DNA from: Eubacterium sp.
GTDB lineage: Bacteria; Bacillota_A; Clostridia; Lachnospirales; Lachnospiraceae
Direction of reading: 5' to 3'
DNA: 16,409 nucleotides
Assembly: GCA_017475785.1 (NCBI GenBank)
Contig: JAFVEX010000207.1
Location: 1-16,409 of the forward strand
The position numbers and the translations under genes are program-made. Under the pieces are notes generated by a model. It did not search any database, was not told the DNA's origin, and saw only the letters and a program-made list of their open reading frames with translations. Positions within the stretch are counted from its first letter, which is position 1, and the number at the start of each line of letters is the position of its first letter. Positions 1 to 7,767 of this stretch are shown in pieces.

Positions 1-681
1 AGCGACCGCGGGAATTATGAGAAGATCATCGAGATGGTGGAAAACAAGGAACACGCGTCCGACAGACTGTTCCTGTTTGACATTACGATGCAGAACCACG
101 GCGGTTATGAGTCAGAGACGTATCACGGCGACGTGCAGGTGGAAGGGTATGAGAGCGAGAGCGTCAACAACTACCTCTCTCTGGTCCGGGAGAGCGACGC
201 GGCGCTGGAATACCTGATCAGCTATTTTGAAAAATGTGAGGAGCCGACCATCATCCTGATGTTCGGAGATCATTATCCGGATCTTCCGGATGAATTTACG
301 GAGTATATTTCGGGCAGCAGTTATGACGATCTGTCGCTGTCCGAAAAGGAGATGTACTTTGCGACGCCGTTTTTCATCTGGGCGAATTATGATATACCGG
401 AAAAGCAGGATCTTCTGACCAGCAACAACTATCTCGGTACGATGATGCTGGAGCAGACCGGACTGAAGATGGCGCCCTACAATTATTTCCTGAAAAATCA
501 GCGGAAGCAGATTATGGCGCTCAACCATCTCGGGTATGCAGACGCAGAAGGGAATTTTCACGCGTGGAGCAGCGGCGAGGCCGGTGACCTGGATCAGGAA
601 TGGAAATATGAGTGCCTCCAGTACAACAATCTTGCTGAGAAGCGAAGAAGACTGGATGAATTTTTTACAGTAGGAGAGTAG
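1..681 (+). CDS. LtaS-like sulfatase-fold phosphoglycerol transferase, C-terminal part
   Basis: The reading frame is open from base 1, so the start, any membrane segments and the catalytic threonine lie upstream of the window; 226 residues are visible. The motifs MQNHGGY (about residues 31-37) and FGDHYPDLP (about 88-96) match the later part of the alkaline-phosphatase/sulfatase fold in lipoteichoic-acid synthase-like enzymes, where His and Asp residues of this kind coordinate the metal. In that family, membrane-anchored enzymes act outside the membrane and transfer phosphoglycerol or similar groups from lipids to polymers or glycans. The gene ends in TAG only 3 nt before the next ATG, so it is probably co-transcribed with the nucleotidyltransferase. 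The exact substrate cannot be told from this fragment: it could be a teichoic-acid synthase or another phosphoglycerol/phosphoethanolamine transferase. Confidence 0.85.
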   Translation, partial: SDRGNYEKIIEMVENKEHASDRLFLFDITMQNHGGYESETYHGDVQVEGYESESVNNYLSLVRESDAALEYLISYFEKCEEPTIILMFGDHYPDLPDEFTEYISGSSYDDLSLSEKEMYFATPFFIWANYDIPEKQDLLTSNNYLGTMMLEQTGLKMAPYNYFLKNQRKQIMALNHLGYADAEGNFHAWSSGEAGDLDQEWKYECLQYNNLAEKRRRLDEFFTVGE

Positions 682-684
682 ATC

Positions 685-1611
685 ATGAAAAAACCGGTAC
701 TGGTAATCATGGCTGCCGGCATGGGCAGCCGCTATGGCGGACTGAAGCAGATGGATCCTGTGGATGAGGAGGGACATCTGATCATCGACTATTCCCTGTA
801 TGACGCGATGCAGGCAGGGTTTGAAGATGTGATTTTTATTATTAAGCGGGAGAACGAGGAGATGTTCCGCGAGGCGATCGGGGACAGGATCAGCCGCCTG
901 ATGAACGTGCACTACGTCTTTCAGGAGCTGGAGGATGTGCCCGAAGGAATTACGGTGCCGGAAGGGCGCGTAAAGCCGTGGGGCACAGGACACGCCGTGC
1001 TCTCCAGCATTTATACGGTGAACGACGCCCCGTTTGCCGTGATCAACGCGGATGATTACTACGGCAAAGAAGCGTTCCGGCTTATTTATGAGTATCTTCT
1101 GCGCCACAACAATGACCAGAAGTATCATTACGCCATGGTCGGATATGAGCTTGGCAAGACAGTTACAGAGAACGGTTCTGTCGCCCGTGGTGTCTGTGAG
1201 ACAGACGCGGACGGTTTTCTTACCCGGATCACGGAGCGCACGCAGATCGAGCTGCATGACGGCGGGATCGCCTATACGGAGGATGGAGGACAGTCGTGGA
1301 CACAGCTTCCGGAAGATACGATCGTCTCCATGAATCTCTGGGGATTTACCGCGTCGATGATGGACGAGCTGCAGGAGCGGTTCCGCGGATTCCTTGAGAA
1401 GAATCTTCCGGTCAATCCGCTCAAGTGCGAGTACTTTCTTCCCTTTGTCGTCGAAGACCTGCTGAAGGAGGGGAAGGCAGATGTTAAGGTGCTGCGCACA
1501 TCAGATCACTGGTACGGCGTGACCTACATAGAGGATAAGCCGCATGTGGTTGCTTCGCTTCGCGCGCTGCGCGAGACGGGCGCCTATCCGGAAGGCTTCG
1601 GGATGGCGTAA
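685..1611 (+). CDS. Sugar-phosphate nucleotidyltransferase family protein
   Basis: This 308-residue cytoplasmic protein has a Rossmann-like nucleotidyltransferase fold. The nucleotide-binding loop AAGMGSRYGGLKQ spans residues 10-22, where the usual pattern is G-x-G-x-R followed by a Lys. PWGTGHA is at 98-104 and NADDYYG at 121-127, giving the acidic metal-binding site. Enzymes of this family join an NTP to a sugar phosphate, or to a phosphocholine- or phosphoglycerol-like alcohol, and release pyrophosphate. The protein resembles the stand-alone nucleotidyltransferases of Clostridia rather than GalU or GlmU in length and motifs. The ATG is preceded by GTAGGAGAG and lies 3 nt after the upstream stop, which indicates translational coupling. 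Between an LtaS-like transferase and a YYY membrane protein, it probably supplies an activated precursor for a surface polymer; that role is inferred from context only. Confidence 0.85.
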   Translation: MKKPVLVIMAAGMGSRYGGLKQMDPVDEEGHLIIDYSLYDAMQAGFEDVIFIIKRENEEMFREAIGDRISRLMNVHYVFQELEDVPEGITVPEGRVKPWGTGHAVLSSIYTVNDAPFAVINADDYYGKEAFRLIYEYLLRHNNDQKYHYAMVGYELGKTVTENGSVARGVCETDADGFLTRITERTQIELHDGGIAYTEDGGQSWTQLPEDTIVSMNLWGFTASMMDELQERFRGFLEKNLPVNPLKCEYFLPFVVEDLLKEGKADVKVLRTSDHWYGVTYIEDKPHVVASLRALRETGAYPEGFGMA

Positions 1612-1635
1612 AGATCTATAAAGGAGTCATCAATC

Positions 1636-3801
1636 TTGCTTCTGTTACAATGGTGGTTGATTTTTATCGTGCTCGGACTCGGCCTGCTGCCTGCAGCCGC
1701 ATGGCTTTTCCGCGTGTTCGATGACCGCGGCTGGCTTTTCGCGAAGGTGCTGTCACTGGCGGCGGGAGGATATCTCGTCTGGGCATTGTGTGTGGCAGGA
1801 TGGATTCCGTTTACAAGGGCAGCTGCGATTCTGGTGACTGCCGCGCTGTTTGCTTTCGTCTGGGGAATCTTTCTGCTCCGGGTGCTGTGCGCTGCCAGAA
1901 GAGCAGGCGTCCGCGCAGGCCAGGCTCTTGGAAATTGCCTGTCCGGCGTAAGCTTCCGGATCATTTTTGCGGAAGAACTTCTGTTTTTCCTGCTGTTTCT
2001 GTTCTGGGGATATCTGATCGGATTCCGGCCGGAGGCCGCGGGAACCGAAAAATTCATGGATTTTGGCTTTATGGCCGCCATGGAGAGAAGCACCGTACTT
2101 CCCGCAAAGGATATGTGGTACGGGACAGATCCCATCAATTATTACTATGGCGGGCAGTACTACGCAGTTTACTTTGCCAGACTTGCCGGAACTACATCGG
2201 CGTATGCGTACAATCTGATGCGCGCGCTTGTCTCGGCCGTGACGTTCGTCCTGCCGATTTCCATGGTCCGGCAGCTGCTGAGGCGCAGATTTCACAAGCG
2301 CACGGAACAACAGTCCTGGGCGCGCTCACTTGTGCCTGCGGCGGGAGGGATCCTTGCGGGACTTGCCGCTGCCTGTGCCGGCAACGTGCATTATTTGCTC
2401 TACGGCCTGTTTGGGAAGGTGTTCCGCCTCTCCGGCTACGAGACGTACTGGTTTCCGGAATCCACCCGGTACATCGGCCACAATCCGCCGACCGACGACG
2501 CCTGCATCCACGAGTTTCCGTCCTATTCATTTGTTCTCGGAGATCTGCACGCGCACATGGTAAATCTGATTTTTGTGCTGCTGTTTCTGGGAATTCTGAC
2601 AGCCTGGGTGCTGGAGAGCGGCGGGAAGAAGGAGCGCCCGCAAAAAGCGCTTGCAAGTCCGCATTTGCTCGTACTTGCGTTTTTAACAGGCGTGTTTCAG
2701 TGGACAAATTACTGGGACTATGTTATATATTTAACAGTGTTATTGCTCGGACTTGTTCTGCGCCAGCTGCTGCTGCGTGGGGTGCCGCTGTCCCGGAAGG
2801 TACTGGTGGTTCTCGGTCAGACAGTGATCTGCGTCGTGACCGGCAGGCTGGCTGCGCGCCCGTTTACGAGCTCCTTTGACATGATGGTCTCAGAGGCTGC
2901 ATTTACGCAAAATCACACGGCACTGTACCAGTTTCTGGTTTTATGGGGTCTCCCGATTGCCGTGCTGCTTCTGTTTCTGCTGCATTTTGCCCGGAGATAT
3001 CTGGCGGATGCAGTACCGGAATCATCTGAAATGGAAAAAGTACCGTCTCTCTTTATGGTGATGCTTGGGTGCTGCGCGCTCGGCCTGATCCTGATTCCAG
3101 AAGTCGTATATGTAAAAGATATATACGGAGACGGCTATTCGCGGACCAATACGATGTTTAAGCTGACGTATCAGGCCTTCCTGATGTTCGGCCTTTTTCA
3201 GGGGTACGCGCTGACTGAACTGTTTATTGGCGCAGGGAAAAAACTGGCGCGGGCCGCGGCAGGTGTGTTGCTCGCCGTGCTGCTTCTGACCTGCGGGTAC
3301 CTGCCGTATTCGATTTACTGCTGGTTCGGCAATATCCTGGATCTCTCCCGGTATCAGGGACTGGACGCGACTGCCTTTATTTCAGAAGACTACCCGGAGG
3401 ACGCAGAGGCCATCAGGTGGCTGGAGCGTGAAGTGGACGGCAATCCGGTTGTGCTGGAGGTGTACGGAGACAGCTACAGCACATATTGCAGAGTCTCAGC
3501 GATGACCGGCCTGCCAACGCCTGAAGGCTGGTATGTCCACGAGTGGCTGTGGCGTGAAAACACGGAGGCGCAGAATGCGCGGATAGCTGATATCGACGCG
3601 GTCTATACGTCGGAGGACACGGATTATGTGCGCAGTCTGCTGGAAAAATATAACGTGGAATACATTTTCGTCGGAAGCTGTGAGCGGGAAGCATATCAGA
3701 ATCTGAACGAATCAGGTCTGCGCGCGCTTGGCGAGGTAGTCTTTGGCGCCGCGCCCGGACAGGGGGGCACATTTATCGTCAGGGTGCAGCAGCATTCATA
3801 A
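1636..3801 (+). CDS. DUF2298 (YYY-family) polytopic membrane protein
   Basis: This 721-residue protein has many hydrophobic segments throughout, roughly a dozen or more predicted membrane spans, and a soluble C-terminal part from about residue 585. Hallmarks of the DUF2298/Chlor_Arch_YYY family are visible: NYYYGGQY at 168-175 (the namesake motif), EFPSYSF at 293-299 followed by GDLHAHM at 302-308, and SRTNTMFKLTYQAF near residue 500. I chose the TTG start because AAGGAG at 1621-1626 lies 9 nt upstream and the first in-frame ATG would remove the first membrane segments. The family is thought to have a GT-C-like glycosyltransferase architecture, but I know of no established reaction. It follows the nucleotidyltransferase by 24 nt. 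In this operon it could transfer a lipid-linked or nucleotide-activated sugar to an extracellular acceptor; that is inference. Confidence 0.87.
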   Translation: MLLLQWWLIFIVLGLGLLPAAAWLFRVFDDRGWLFAKVLSLAAGGYLVWALCVAGWIPFTRAAAILVTAALFAFVWGIFLLRVLCAARRAGVRAGQALGNCLSGVSFRIIFAEELLFFLLFLFWGYLIGFRPEAAGTEKFMDFGFMAAMERSTVLPAKDMWYGTDPINYYYGGQYYAVYFARLAGTTSAYAYNLMRALVSAVTFVLPISMVRQLLRRRFHKRTEQQSWARSLVPAAGGILAGLAAACAGNVHYLLYGLFGKVFRLSGYETYWFPESTRYIGHNPPTDDACIHEFPSYSFVLGDLHAHMVNLIFVLLFLGILTAWVLESGGKKERPQKALASPHLLVLAFLTGVFQWTNYWDYVIYLTVLLLGLVLRQLLLRGVPLSRKVLVVLGQTVICVVTGRLAARPFTSSFDMMVSEAAFTQNHTALYQFLVLWGLPIAVLLLFLLHFARRYLADAVPESSEMEKVPSLFMVMLGCCALGLILIPEVVYVKDIYGDGYSRTNTMFKLTYQAFLMFGLFQGYALTELFIGAGKKLARAAAGVLLAVLLLTCGYLPYSIYCWFGNILDLSRYQGLDATAFISEDYPEDAEAIRWLEREVDGNPVVLEVYGDSYSTYCRVSAMTGLPTPEGWYVHEWLWRENTEAQNARIADIDAVYTSEDTDYVRSLLEKYNVEYIFVGSCEREAYQNLNESGLRALGEVVFGAAPGQGGTFIVRVQQHS

Positions 3802-3841
3802 ACGCGCGATTGAAATGGACTGTCTCCGGTAAGGATGAACA

Positions 3842-5164
3842 ATGGATCTGTTTGAATACATGAAAACCAAAACCCTCGAGAAGGAATCTCCGCTTGCGTC
3901 CAGAATGCGGCCCCGCACGCTGGATGAGGTTGTAGGGCAGTCGCATATTGTCGGGAAGGGGACACTGCTGTACCGCGCGATTAAAGCAGATAAGCTCAGC
4001 TCTGTGATTTTTTACGGCCCTCCGGGCACAGGTAAGACAACGCTGGCGCAGGTAATCGCAAATACCACCAGCGCAGCCTTTACCAGAATCAACGCGACGA
4101 TGGCCGGCAAGAAGGACATGGCAGAGGCCGTAAAGGCCGCGCAGGACCGCATGGGCCAATATGGTAAACGCACGATTTTGTTTGTCGATGAGATTCACCG
4201 GTTTAACAAGGCACAGCAGGATTACCTGCTCCCATATGTCGAAGACGGGACGCTGACGCTGATCGGCGCGACGACAGAAAATCCGTATTTCGAGGTCAAC
4301 AGCGCGCTGATTTCACGCTCGATCATTTTTGAACTGAAACCGCTTGCGCGTGAGGACATCGAAAAACTGCTGGACCGGGCCGTGACAGACGAAGAGCGGG
4401 GACTGGGAAGCTATCACGTCGTTCTGGATGACGACGCGCGCGCTTTTCTGGCAGATATTTCCGGGGGAGACGCACGGGAAGCGCTGAACGCGATTGAACT
4501 GGGCGTCCTGACGACAGAGCCCTCTTCAGACGGGAAAATACACATTGATCTGGAAACCGCGTCTGCGTGTATCCAAAAGCGAGTCGTGCGGTACGACAAG
4601 GACGGCGACCAGCATTATGATACGATCTCGGCGTTTATAAAAAGCATGCGCGGATCGGATCCGGACGCTGCCGTCTATTATCTGGCCAAAATGCTCTCAG
4701 CCGGAGAGGATATAAAATTTATCGCCAGGCGAATCATGATCTGCGCGTCGGAAGATGTGGGCAACGCAGATCCCATGGCGATCGTCGTGGCGGCCTCGGC
4801 CGCGCAGGCTGCCGAGCGGATCGGGATGCCGGAATCACAGCTGATCCTGGCACAGGCCTGTATCTATGTGGCATGCGCGCCGAAAAGCAACGCCTGCACA
4901 AACGCGATCGGGGCGGCAATGGAGTCTGTGAGATCTGTCCGGACGTCTGTTCCGCCGCATCTGCAGGACGCGCATTACAGGGGGTCAGAAGCTCTGGGGC
5001 GCGGGACGGGTTATAAATACGCGCATAACTATCCGAACCACTATGTAGAACAGCAGTATCTGCCCTCGGAAATCCTCGGCACACGCTTCTATGAGCCGAC
5101 GGAGCAGGGCTATGAGGCGCAGATCCGGGCGCATTTTGACAGGATCAAAGGTTCAGAGGAGTAA
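3842..5164 (+). CDS. rarA: Replication-associated recombination protein RarA (MgsA), AAA+ ATPase
   Basis: This 440-residue cytoplasmic AAA+ ATPase is related to clamp-loader subunits and acts at stalled replication forks. The N-terminal segment [19 protein letters not shown] is typical of the family. Walker [10 protein letters not shown] is at 59-67, Walker [10 protein letters not shown] at about 114-122, and sensor 1 GATTENP at about 142-148. The C-terminal half carries the oligomerisation domain, including [19 protein letters not shown] and the late [14 protein letters not shown] segment conserved in RarA. Length is normal for the family. The ATG has AAGGAT about 8 nt upstream. It lies 40 nt after the YYY gene and no promoter or terminator is obvious between them, so it may be read from the same transcript, although its function is unrelated to the surface genes. 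Confidence 0.95.
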   Translation: MDLFEYMKTKTLEKESPLASRMRPRTLDEVVGQSHIVGKGTLLYRAIKADKLSSVIFYGPPGTGKTTLAQVIANTTSAAFTRINATMAGKKDMAEAVKAAQDRMGQYGKRTILFVDEIHRFNKAQQDYLLPYVEDGTLTLIGATTENPYFEVNSALISRSIIFELKPLAREDIEKLLDRAVTDEERGLGSYHVVLDDDARAFLADISGGDAREALNAIELGVLTTEPSSDGKIHIDLETASACIQKRVVRYDKDGDQHYDTISAFIKSMRGSDPDAAVYYLAKMLSAGEDIKFIARRIMICASEDVGNADPMAIVVAASAAQAAERIGMPESQLILAQACIYVACAPKSNACTNAIGAAMESVRSVRTSVPPHLQDAHYRGSEALGRGTGYKYAHNYPNHYVEQQYLPSEILGTRFYEPTEQGYEAQIRAHFDRIKGSEE

Positions 5165-5188
5165 GACAGCTTTGTTTTCAGATGCGGA

Positions 5189-5202
5189 ATCCGTAACCGG
5201 AT
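5189..5202. other. Small inverted repeat between convergent rarA and DUF4364 gene
   Basis: ATCCG-TAAC-CGGAT is a perfect 5-bp stem in the 59-nt gap between the two convergent stop codons. There is no adjacent T-run on either strand, so it is at best a weak terminator. Nothing else is visible in this gap. Confidence 0.25.
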
Positions 5203-5223
5203 GACACGAAAAGAACTGGTGCT

Positions 5224-5742
5224 TTACTCCATCAGCTGCTTCATAATCACGCTGTAAACTTCGGCGTGACGGCGGTGCCACTTTTCACAGATGGTTTTTG
5301 CGGCGGCCTCTGTCGGCACCGCAAGCGTAAGGTTGATCATGGTGACGTCATTTTCGGCGACGGTGCAGTGGACGACATAACCCTCTGCTGAATTCCAGTG
5401 GTATCTGGCGGACACACCGGCTTCGCTCCGCAGGGCCTAGGAATGATCCCGGAGCCACTCCTGGATTTCTTCCTTGATTTCACCAGAGAGATCCTGATCC
5501 AGGTAGTAGAGGCTTTCCAGGCCATCCTGCGTGATGGTATAGTGCGTCATGTGCTGGTCGTATTCAGCATTTGCGAGCCCGGTCTCGCCCAGATCCTGCA
5601 GCACCTCGTTCATGCGGAAATAGGTCATGTAGTTCAGACCTACGACACAGTCCGAGATCTGCGAGACCGTCAGCGGGAATGATACCTGCTTCAGCAGATA
5701 CAAGATGATCAGCTTGTACAGGGAGAGAGAAGAGTCAATCAT
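5224..5742 (-). pseudogene. DUF4364 family protein, interrupted by an in-frame TAG at codon 102
   Basis: On the minus strand, the ATG at 5742-5740 opens a frame of 101 codons starting MIDSSLSLYKLIILYLLKQV, with a winged-helix-like N-terminal region typical of DUF4364. A TAG codon at 5439-5437 follows. The same frame then continues for 70 codons, from ALRSEAGVSARYHWNS to the end MKQLME and a TAA at 5226-5224. The part after the stop contains the family's C-terminal pattern (GYVVHCTVAENDVTMINLTLAVPT, then AKTICEKW), so the two parts together give a normal DUF4364 length of about 172 codons with no frameshift. From memory, relatives have Tyr at the stop position, so one base change (TAC or TAT to TAG) would explain it. 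AGAGG precedes the ATG and a good promoter lies upstream. The function of DUF4364 is not established; it may be a DNA-binding regulator. The alternatives are a real pseudogene, a sequencing error, or amber read-through. Confidence 0.8.
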
Positions 5743-5804
5743 AATGAACCTCTGTTTAAAACCTTTCTGTGCGCGCGTTTCATTAAAACGGTGCTTTCGG
5801 CACA

Positions 5805-5906
5805 ATGCCTGGCAGAGCCTGCTCCGCAATTCCGGCAAATGCCTGGCAGAGCCTGGTCTGCGATTCCGGCAGATGCCTGGCAGAGCCCGGTCATTGGTTC
5901 GGGCAG
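5805..5906. repeat. Three tandem copies of a 34-bp repeat
   Basis: Copies lie at 5805-5838, 5839-5872 and 5873-5906, and each begins ATGCCTGGCAGAGCC. Copies 1 and 2 agree at 30 of 34 positions, and copies 2 and 3 at 28 of 34. Each carries the small palindrome TGCCTGGCA. The 34-bp period is not a multiple of three, so the reading frame shifts at each copy and the block is not coding. It lies between the promoter and the start of the DUF4364 gene, so it would be in that gene's untranslated leader. In the minus-strand RNA, copies 1 and 2 can form short stems such as GCGGAG/CUCUGC and GCAGA/UCUGC. Confidence 0.85.
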
Positions 5907-5924
5907 GCGCCGGCCGCTGTCTGT

Positions 5925-5953
5925 ATTATAGTCGTTACTGAGCATTTTTTCAA
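5925..5953 (-). promoter_or_regulatory. Sigma-A-type promoter for the DUF4364 gene
   Basis: Read on the minus strand, TTGAAA (5953-5948), a 17-nt spacer and a perfect TATAAT (5930-5925) form a strong housekeeping promoter. Transcription would start near 5918 and give a leader of about 175 nt before the ATG at 5742. That leader contains the three 34-bp repeats and a GTGC/GCAC hairpin at 5803-5791. Confidence 0.7.
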
Positions 5954-5997
5954 ACATTCAGAGTGTTTTACAGTTTTAACAGGAGGATAAGATATCT

Positions 5998-7545
5998 ATG
6001 GCAGAAAAAACAACCGTACTGATGATTCTTGACGGATACGGTGAAAATCCGGTCTGCTCACACAATGCCATCTGCGAGGCAAAAACGCCGGTGATGGACA
6101 AACTGAAAGCAGAATGCCCCTATGTACAGGGCAATGCCAGCGGACTCGCCGTGGGCCTGCCGGACGGTCAGATGGGCAATTCAGAGGTCGGACATATGAA
6201 TATGGGCGCCGGAAGAATTGTTTATCAGGATCTGACACGTATCACCAAGGCCATTGAAGACGGTGATTTCTTTGAAAATGAAGAGCTTTTGAAGGCGATT
6301 GAAAACGCAAAGAAAAACCAGGGGACCCTGCACATGTGGGGTCTGCTGTCAGATGGCGGCGTACACAGCCACAACACGCATTTGTACGCGCTGCTGGAAA
6401 TGGCGAAACGGCACGGACTTGAAGACGTCTGTGTCCACTGCTTCCTGGACGGAAGAGACACCCCGCCGACCTCAGGAATCGAGTATATCGCCCAGCTGCT
6501 GGAGAAGATGAAGGAGATCGGCGTCGGCAGAATCGGCGTGATTTCCGGCCGCTACTACGCGATGGACCGCGACAACCGCTGGGAGCGCGAGGTTATCGCG
6601 TATGACGCGCTGACAAAGGGCGAAGGCGTGGACGGCGGTTCAGATCCTCTTGCGGCGCTGCAGGCGTCCTATGACGCCGGCGTCACGGATGAGTTTGTTG
6701 TTCCGATCGTCATGAAAAACGAGGATGGAAGCCCGGCCGCGACAGTAAAGGACGGGGATTCCGTCATTTTCTACAACTTCCGCCCGGATCGCGCCAGAGA
6801 GATCACGCGGGCGTTCTGTGATCCGGAATTCACTGGATTCGACCGTGAAAAGCTTCTTGATCTCACATACGTCTGCTTTAAGAATTATGACGAAACCATT
6901 CCGAATAAGCTGGTAGCGTTTAAAAAAGAAGAGATCAACAATACGTTCGCGCAGTATCTTTCCTCCCTCGGAAAGACGCAGCTGCACACGGCAGAGACAG
7001 AGAAATACGCGCACGTCACGTTCTTTTTCAACGGCGGCGTAGAGGAGCCGTATCCGGGCGAAGACCGCATACTGGTCAACAGCCCGAAGGTGCCGACCTA
7101 TGACATGCAGCCAGAGATGAGTGCTTATGAAGTCTGTGACAATCTCTGCGAGGCAATCCGTTCCGGAAAATATGACGTGATCATCATAAACTTCGCAAAT
7201 CCGGATATGGTAGGACATACAGGCGTCGAAGAAGCCGCGATTAAGGCGATCGAAGCAGTTGACATTTGTGTCGGCCGCGCGGTGGAAGCCGTCAAAGAAA
7301 CCGGCGCGCAGATGTTTATCTGTGCTGATCATGGCAACGCGGAATACATGGTAGACGAAGAGACCGGCGAGCCGTTCACGGCGCACACAACCAACCCGGT
7401 TCCGTTTATCCTGGTCAACGCAGATCCTTCCTGGAGCCTGCGGGAGGGCGGAAGACTGGCAGATATCGTCCCGACGCTTCTGGAGATGATGGGAATTCCG
7501 CAGCCGGAGGAGATGACAGGAGAATCCCTTCTGGTCAGAAACTAA
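5998..7545 (+). CDS. gpmI: 2,3-bisphosphoglycerate-independent phosphoglycerate mutase
   Basis: This 515-residue cytoplasmic glycolytic enzyme interconverts 3- and 2-phosphoglycerate using metal ions, probably Mn2+, and a phosphoserine intermediate. The N-terminal [10 protein letters not shown] holds the first metal-binding Asp. [13 protein letters not shown] at 61-73 contains the expected nucleophile Ser62. [49 protein letters not shown] and ADHGNAEYM follow in the standard order of the alkaline-phosphatase-fold and phosphotransferase domains. Length is typical for GpmI. AGGAGG at 5981-5986 supports the ATG at 5998. The gene appears monocistronic here: its upstream neighbour is divergent and the following transporter genes have their own promoter. 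No convincing gpmI promoter was found in the plus strand of the 255-nt gap. Confidence 0.97.
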   Translation: MAEKTTVLMILDGYGENPVCSHNAICEAKTPVMDKLKAECPYVQGNASGLAVGLPDGQMGNSEVGHMNMGAGRIVYQDLTRITKAIEDGDFFENEELLKAIENAKKNQGTLHMWGLLSDGGVHSHNTHLYALLEMAKRHGLEDVCVHCFLDGRDTPPTSGIEYIAQLLEKMKEIGVGRIGVISGRYYAMDRDNRWEREVIAYDALTKGEGVDGGSDPLAALQASYDAGVTDEFVVPIVMKNEDGSPAATVKDGDSVIFYNFRPDRAREITRAFCDPEFTGFDREKLLDLTYVCFKNYDETIPNKLVAFKKEEINNTFAQYLSSLGKTQLHTAETEKYAHVTFFFNGGVEEPYPGEDRILVNSPKVPTYDMQPEMSAYEVCDNLCEAIRSGKYDVIIINFANPDMVGHTGVEEAAIKAIEAVDICVGRAVEAVKETGAQMFICADHGNAEYMVDEETGEPFTAHTTNPVPFILVNADPSWSLREGGRLADIVPTLLEMMGIPQPEEMTGESLLVRN

Positions 7546-7610
7546 GGAAACATTGATTAATTCGTGATAGATTGAATTGGCGTTTCCCTGTCAAAAAATA
7601 TAAACCAGGA

Positions 7611-7635
7611 GCCGGATGACAGAACAGATTCCGGC
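7611..7635. repeat. Inverted repeat GCCGGA-N13-TCCGGC upstream of the transporter promoter
   Basis: A perfect 6-bp inverted repeat with a 13-nt centre lies 9 nt before the -35 box of the amino-acid transporter promoter. An element with the same arms and the same centre length recurs at 8695-8719, just after the binding-protein gene. The centres themselves are not clearly alike. It lacks a T-run and so is not an ordinary terminator. Confidence 0.5.
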
Positions 7636-7643
7636 GGTGAAGC

Positions 7644-7672
7644 TTGACACAAAACTGCACGGGTGATAGGAT
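7644..7672 (+). promoter_or_regulatory. Sigma-A-type promoter of the amino-acid ABC transporter operon
   Basis: A perfect TTGACA at 7644-7649 is followed by a 17-nt spacer and TAGGAT at 7667-7672 (five of six consensus bases). Transcription would start near 7679, giving a leader of about 90 nt before the TTG start at 7768. Confidence 0.7.
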
Positions 7673-7688
7673 TGGTTCGTGCTGTTTT
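7651..7688. promoter_or_regulatory. Long inverted repeat across the transporter -10 box: operator or terminator
   Basis: The arms AAAACTGCACG (7651-7661) and CGTGCTGTTTT (7678-7688) are complementary at 10 of 11 positions and enclose 16 nt containing the -10 box. As DNA this could be an operator covering the promoter. As RNA from gpmI it would form an A-tract/U-tract stem-loop that could end the gpmI transcript. The sequence alone does not decide between these. Confidence 0.5.
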
Positions 7689-7695
7689 GCCACCT

Positions 7696-7728
7696 TCCCG
7701 CACATGATTTTTGGATCTGTATGCGGGA
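7696..7728 (+). other. Leader hairpin TCCCGCA-N19-TGCGGGA before the binding-protein gene
   Basis: A perfect 7-bp stem lies inside the predicted leader RNA, between the transcription start and the ribosome binding site at 7753-7758. There is no T-run after it. No known riboswitch or T-box motif was recognised in the leader. Confidence 0.4.
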
Positions 7729-7767
7729 GCGCATCATACAATTATATTCAACAAGGAGAGAAGAACA

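Noticed and set aside
112..1257. Long minus-strand open frame (381 codons)
   Set aside because: It spans two well-supported plus-strand genes, has no convincing start signal and has His/Arg/Val-rich composition typical of an antisense shadow.
1788..2879. Plus-strand open frame of 363 codons inside the YYY gene
   Set aside because: It is out of frame with the conserved YYY motifs and very rich in Cys and Arg; it is a shadow of the GC-biased real frame.
5805..5906. Possible CRISPR array
   Set aside because: The repeats are directly adjacent, without unique spacers, and are imperfect. No cas genes are present.
5739..5990. Open frames across the 34-bp repeat block on both strands
   Set aside because: The 34-bp period changes frame at each copy, no family is recognisable, and starts lack good ribosome binding sites. 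The block fits an untranslated leader better.
6640..7386. Minus-strand open frame of 248 codons opposite gpmI
   Set aside because: It is fully antisense to a confident gpmI gene and has no recognisable domain or ribosome binding site.
7711..7767. Upstream extension of the substrate-binding protein to a TTG at 7711
   Set aside because: The extension would bury the signal peptide; AAGGAG sits 9 nt before the TTG at 7768, which gives a standard lipoprotein signal.
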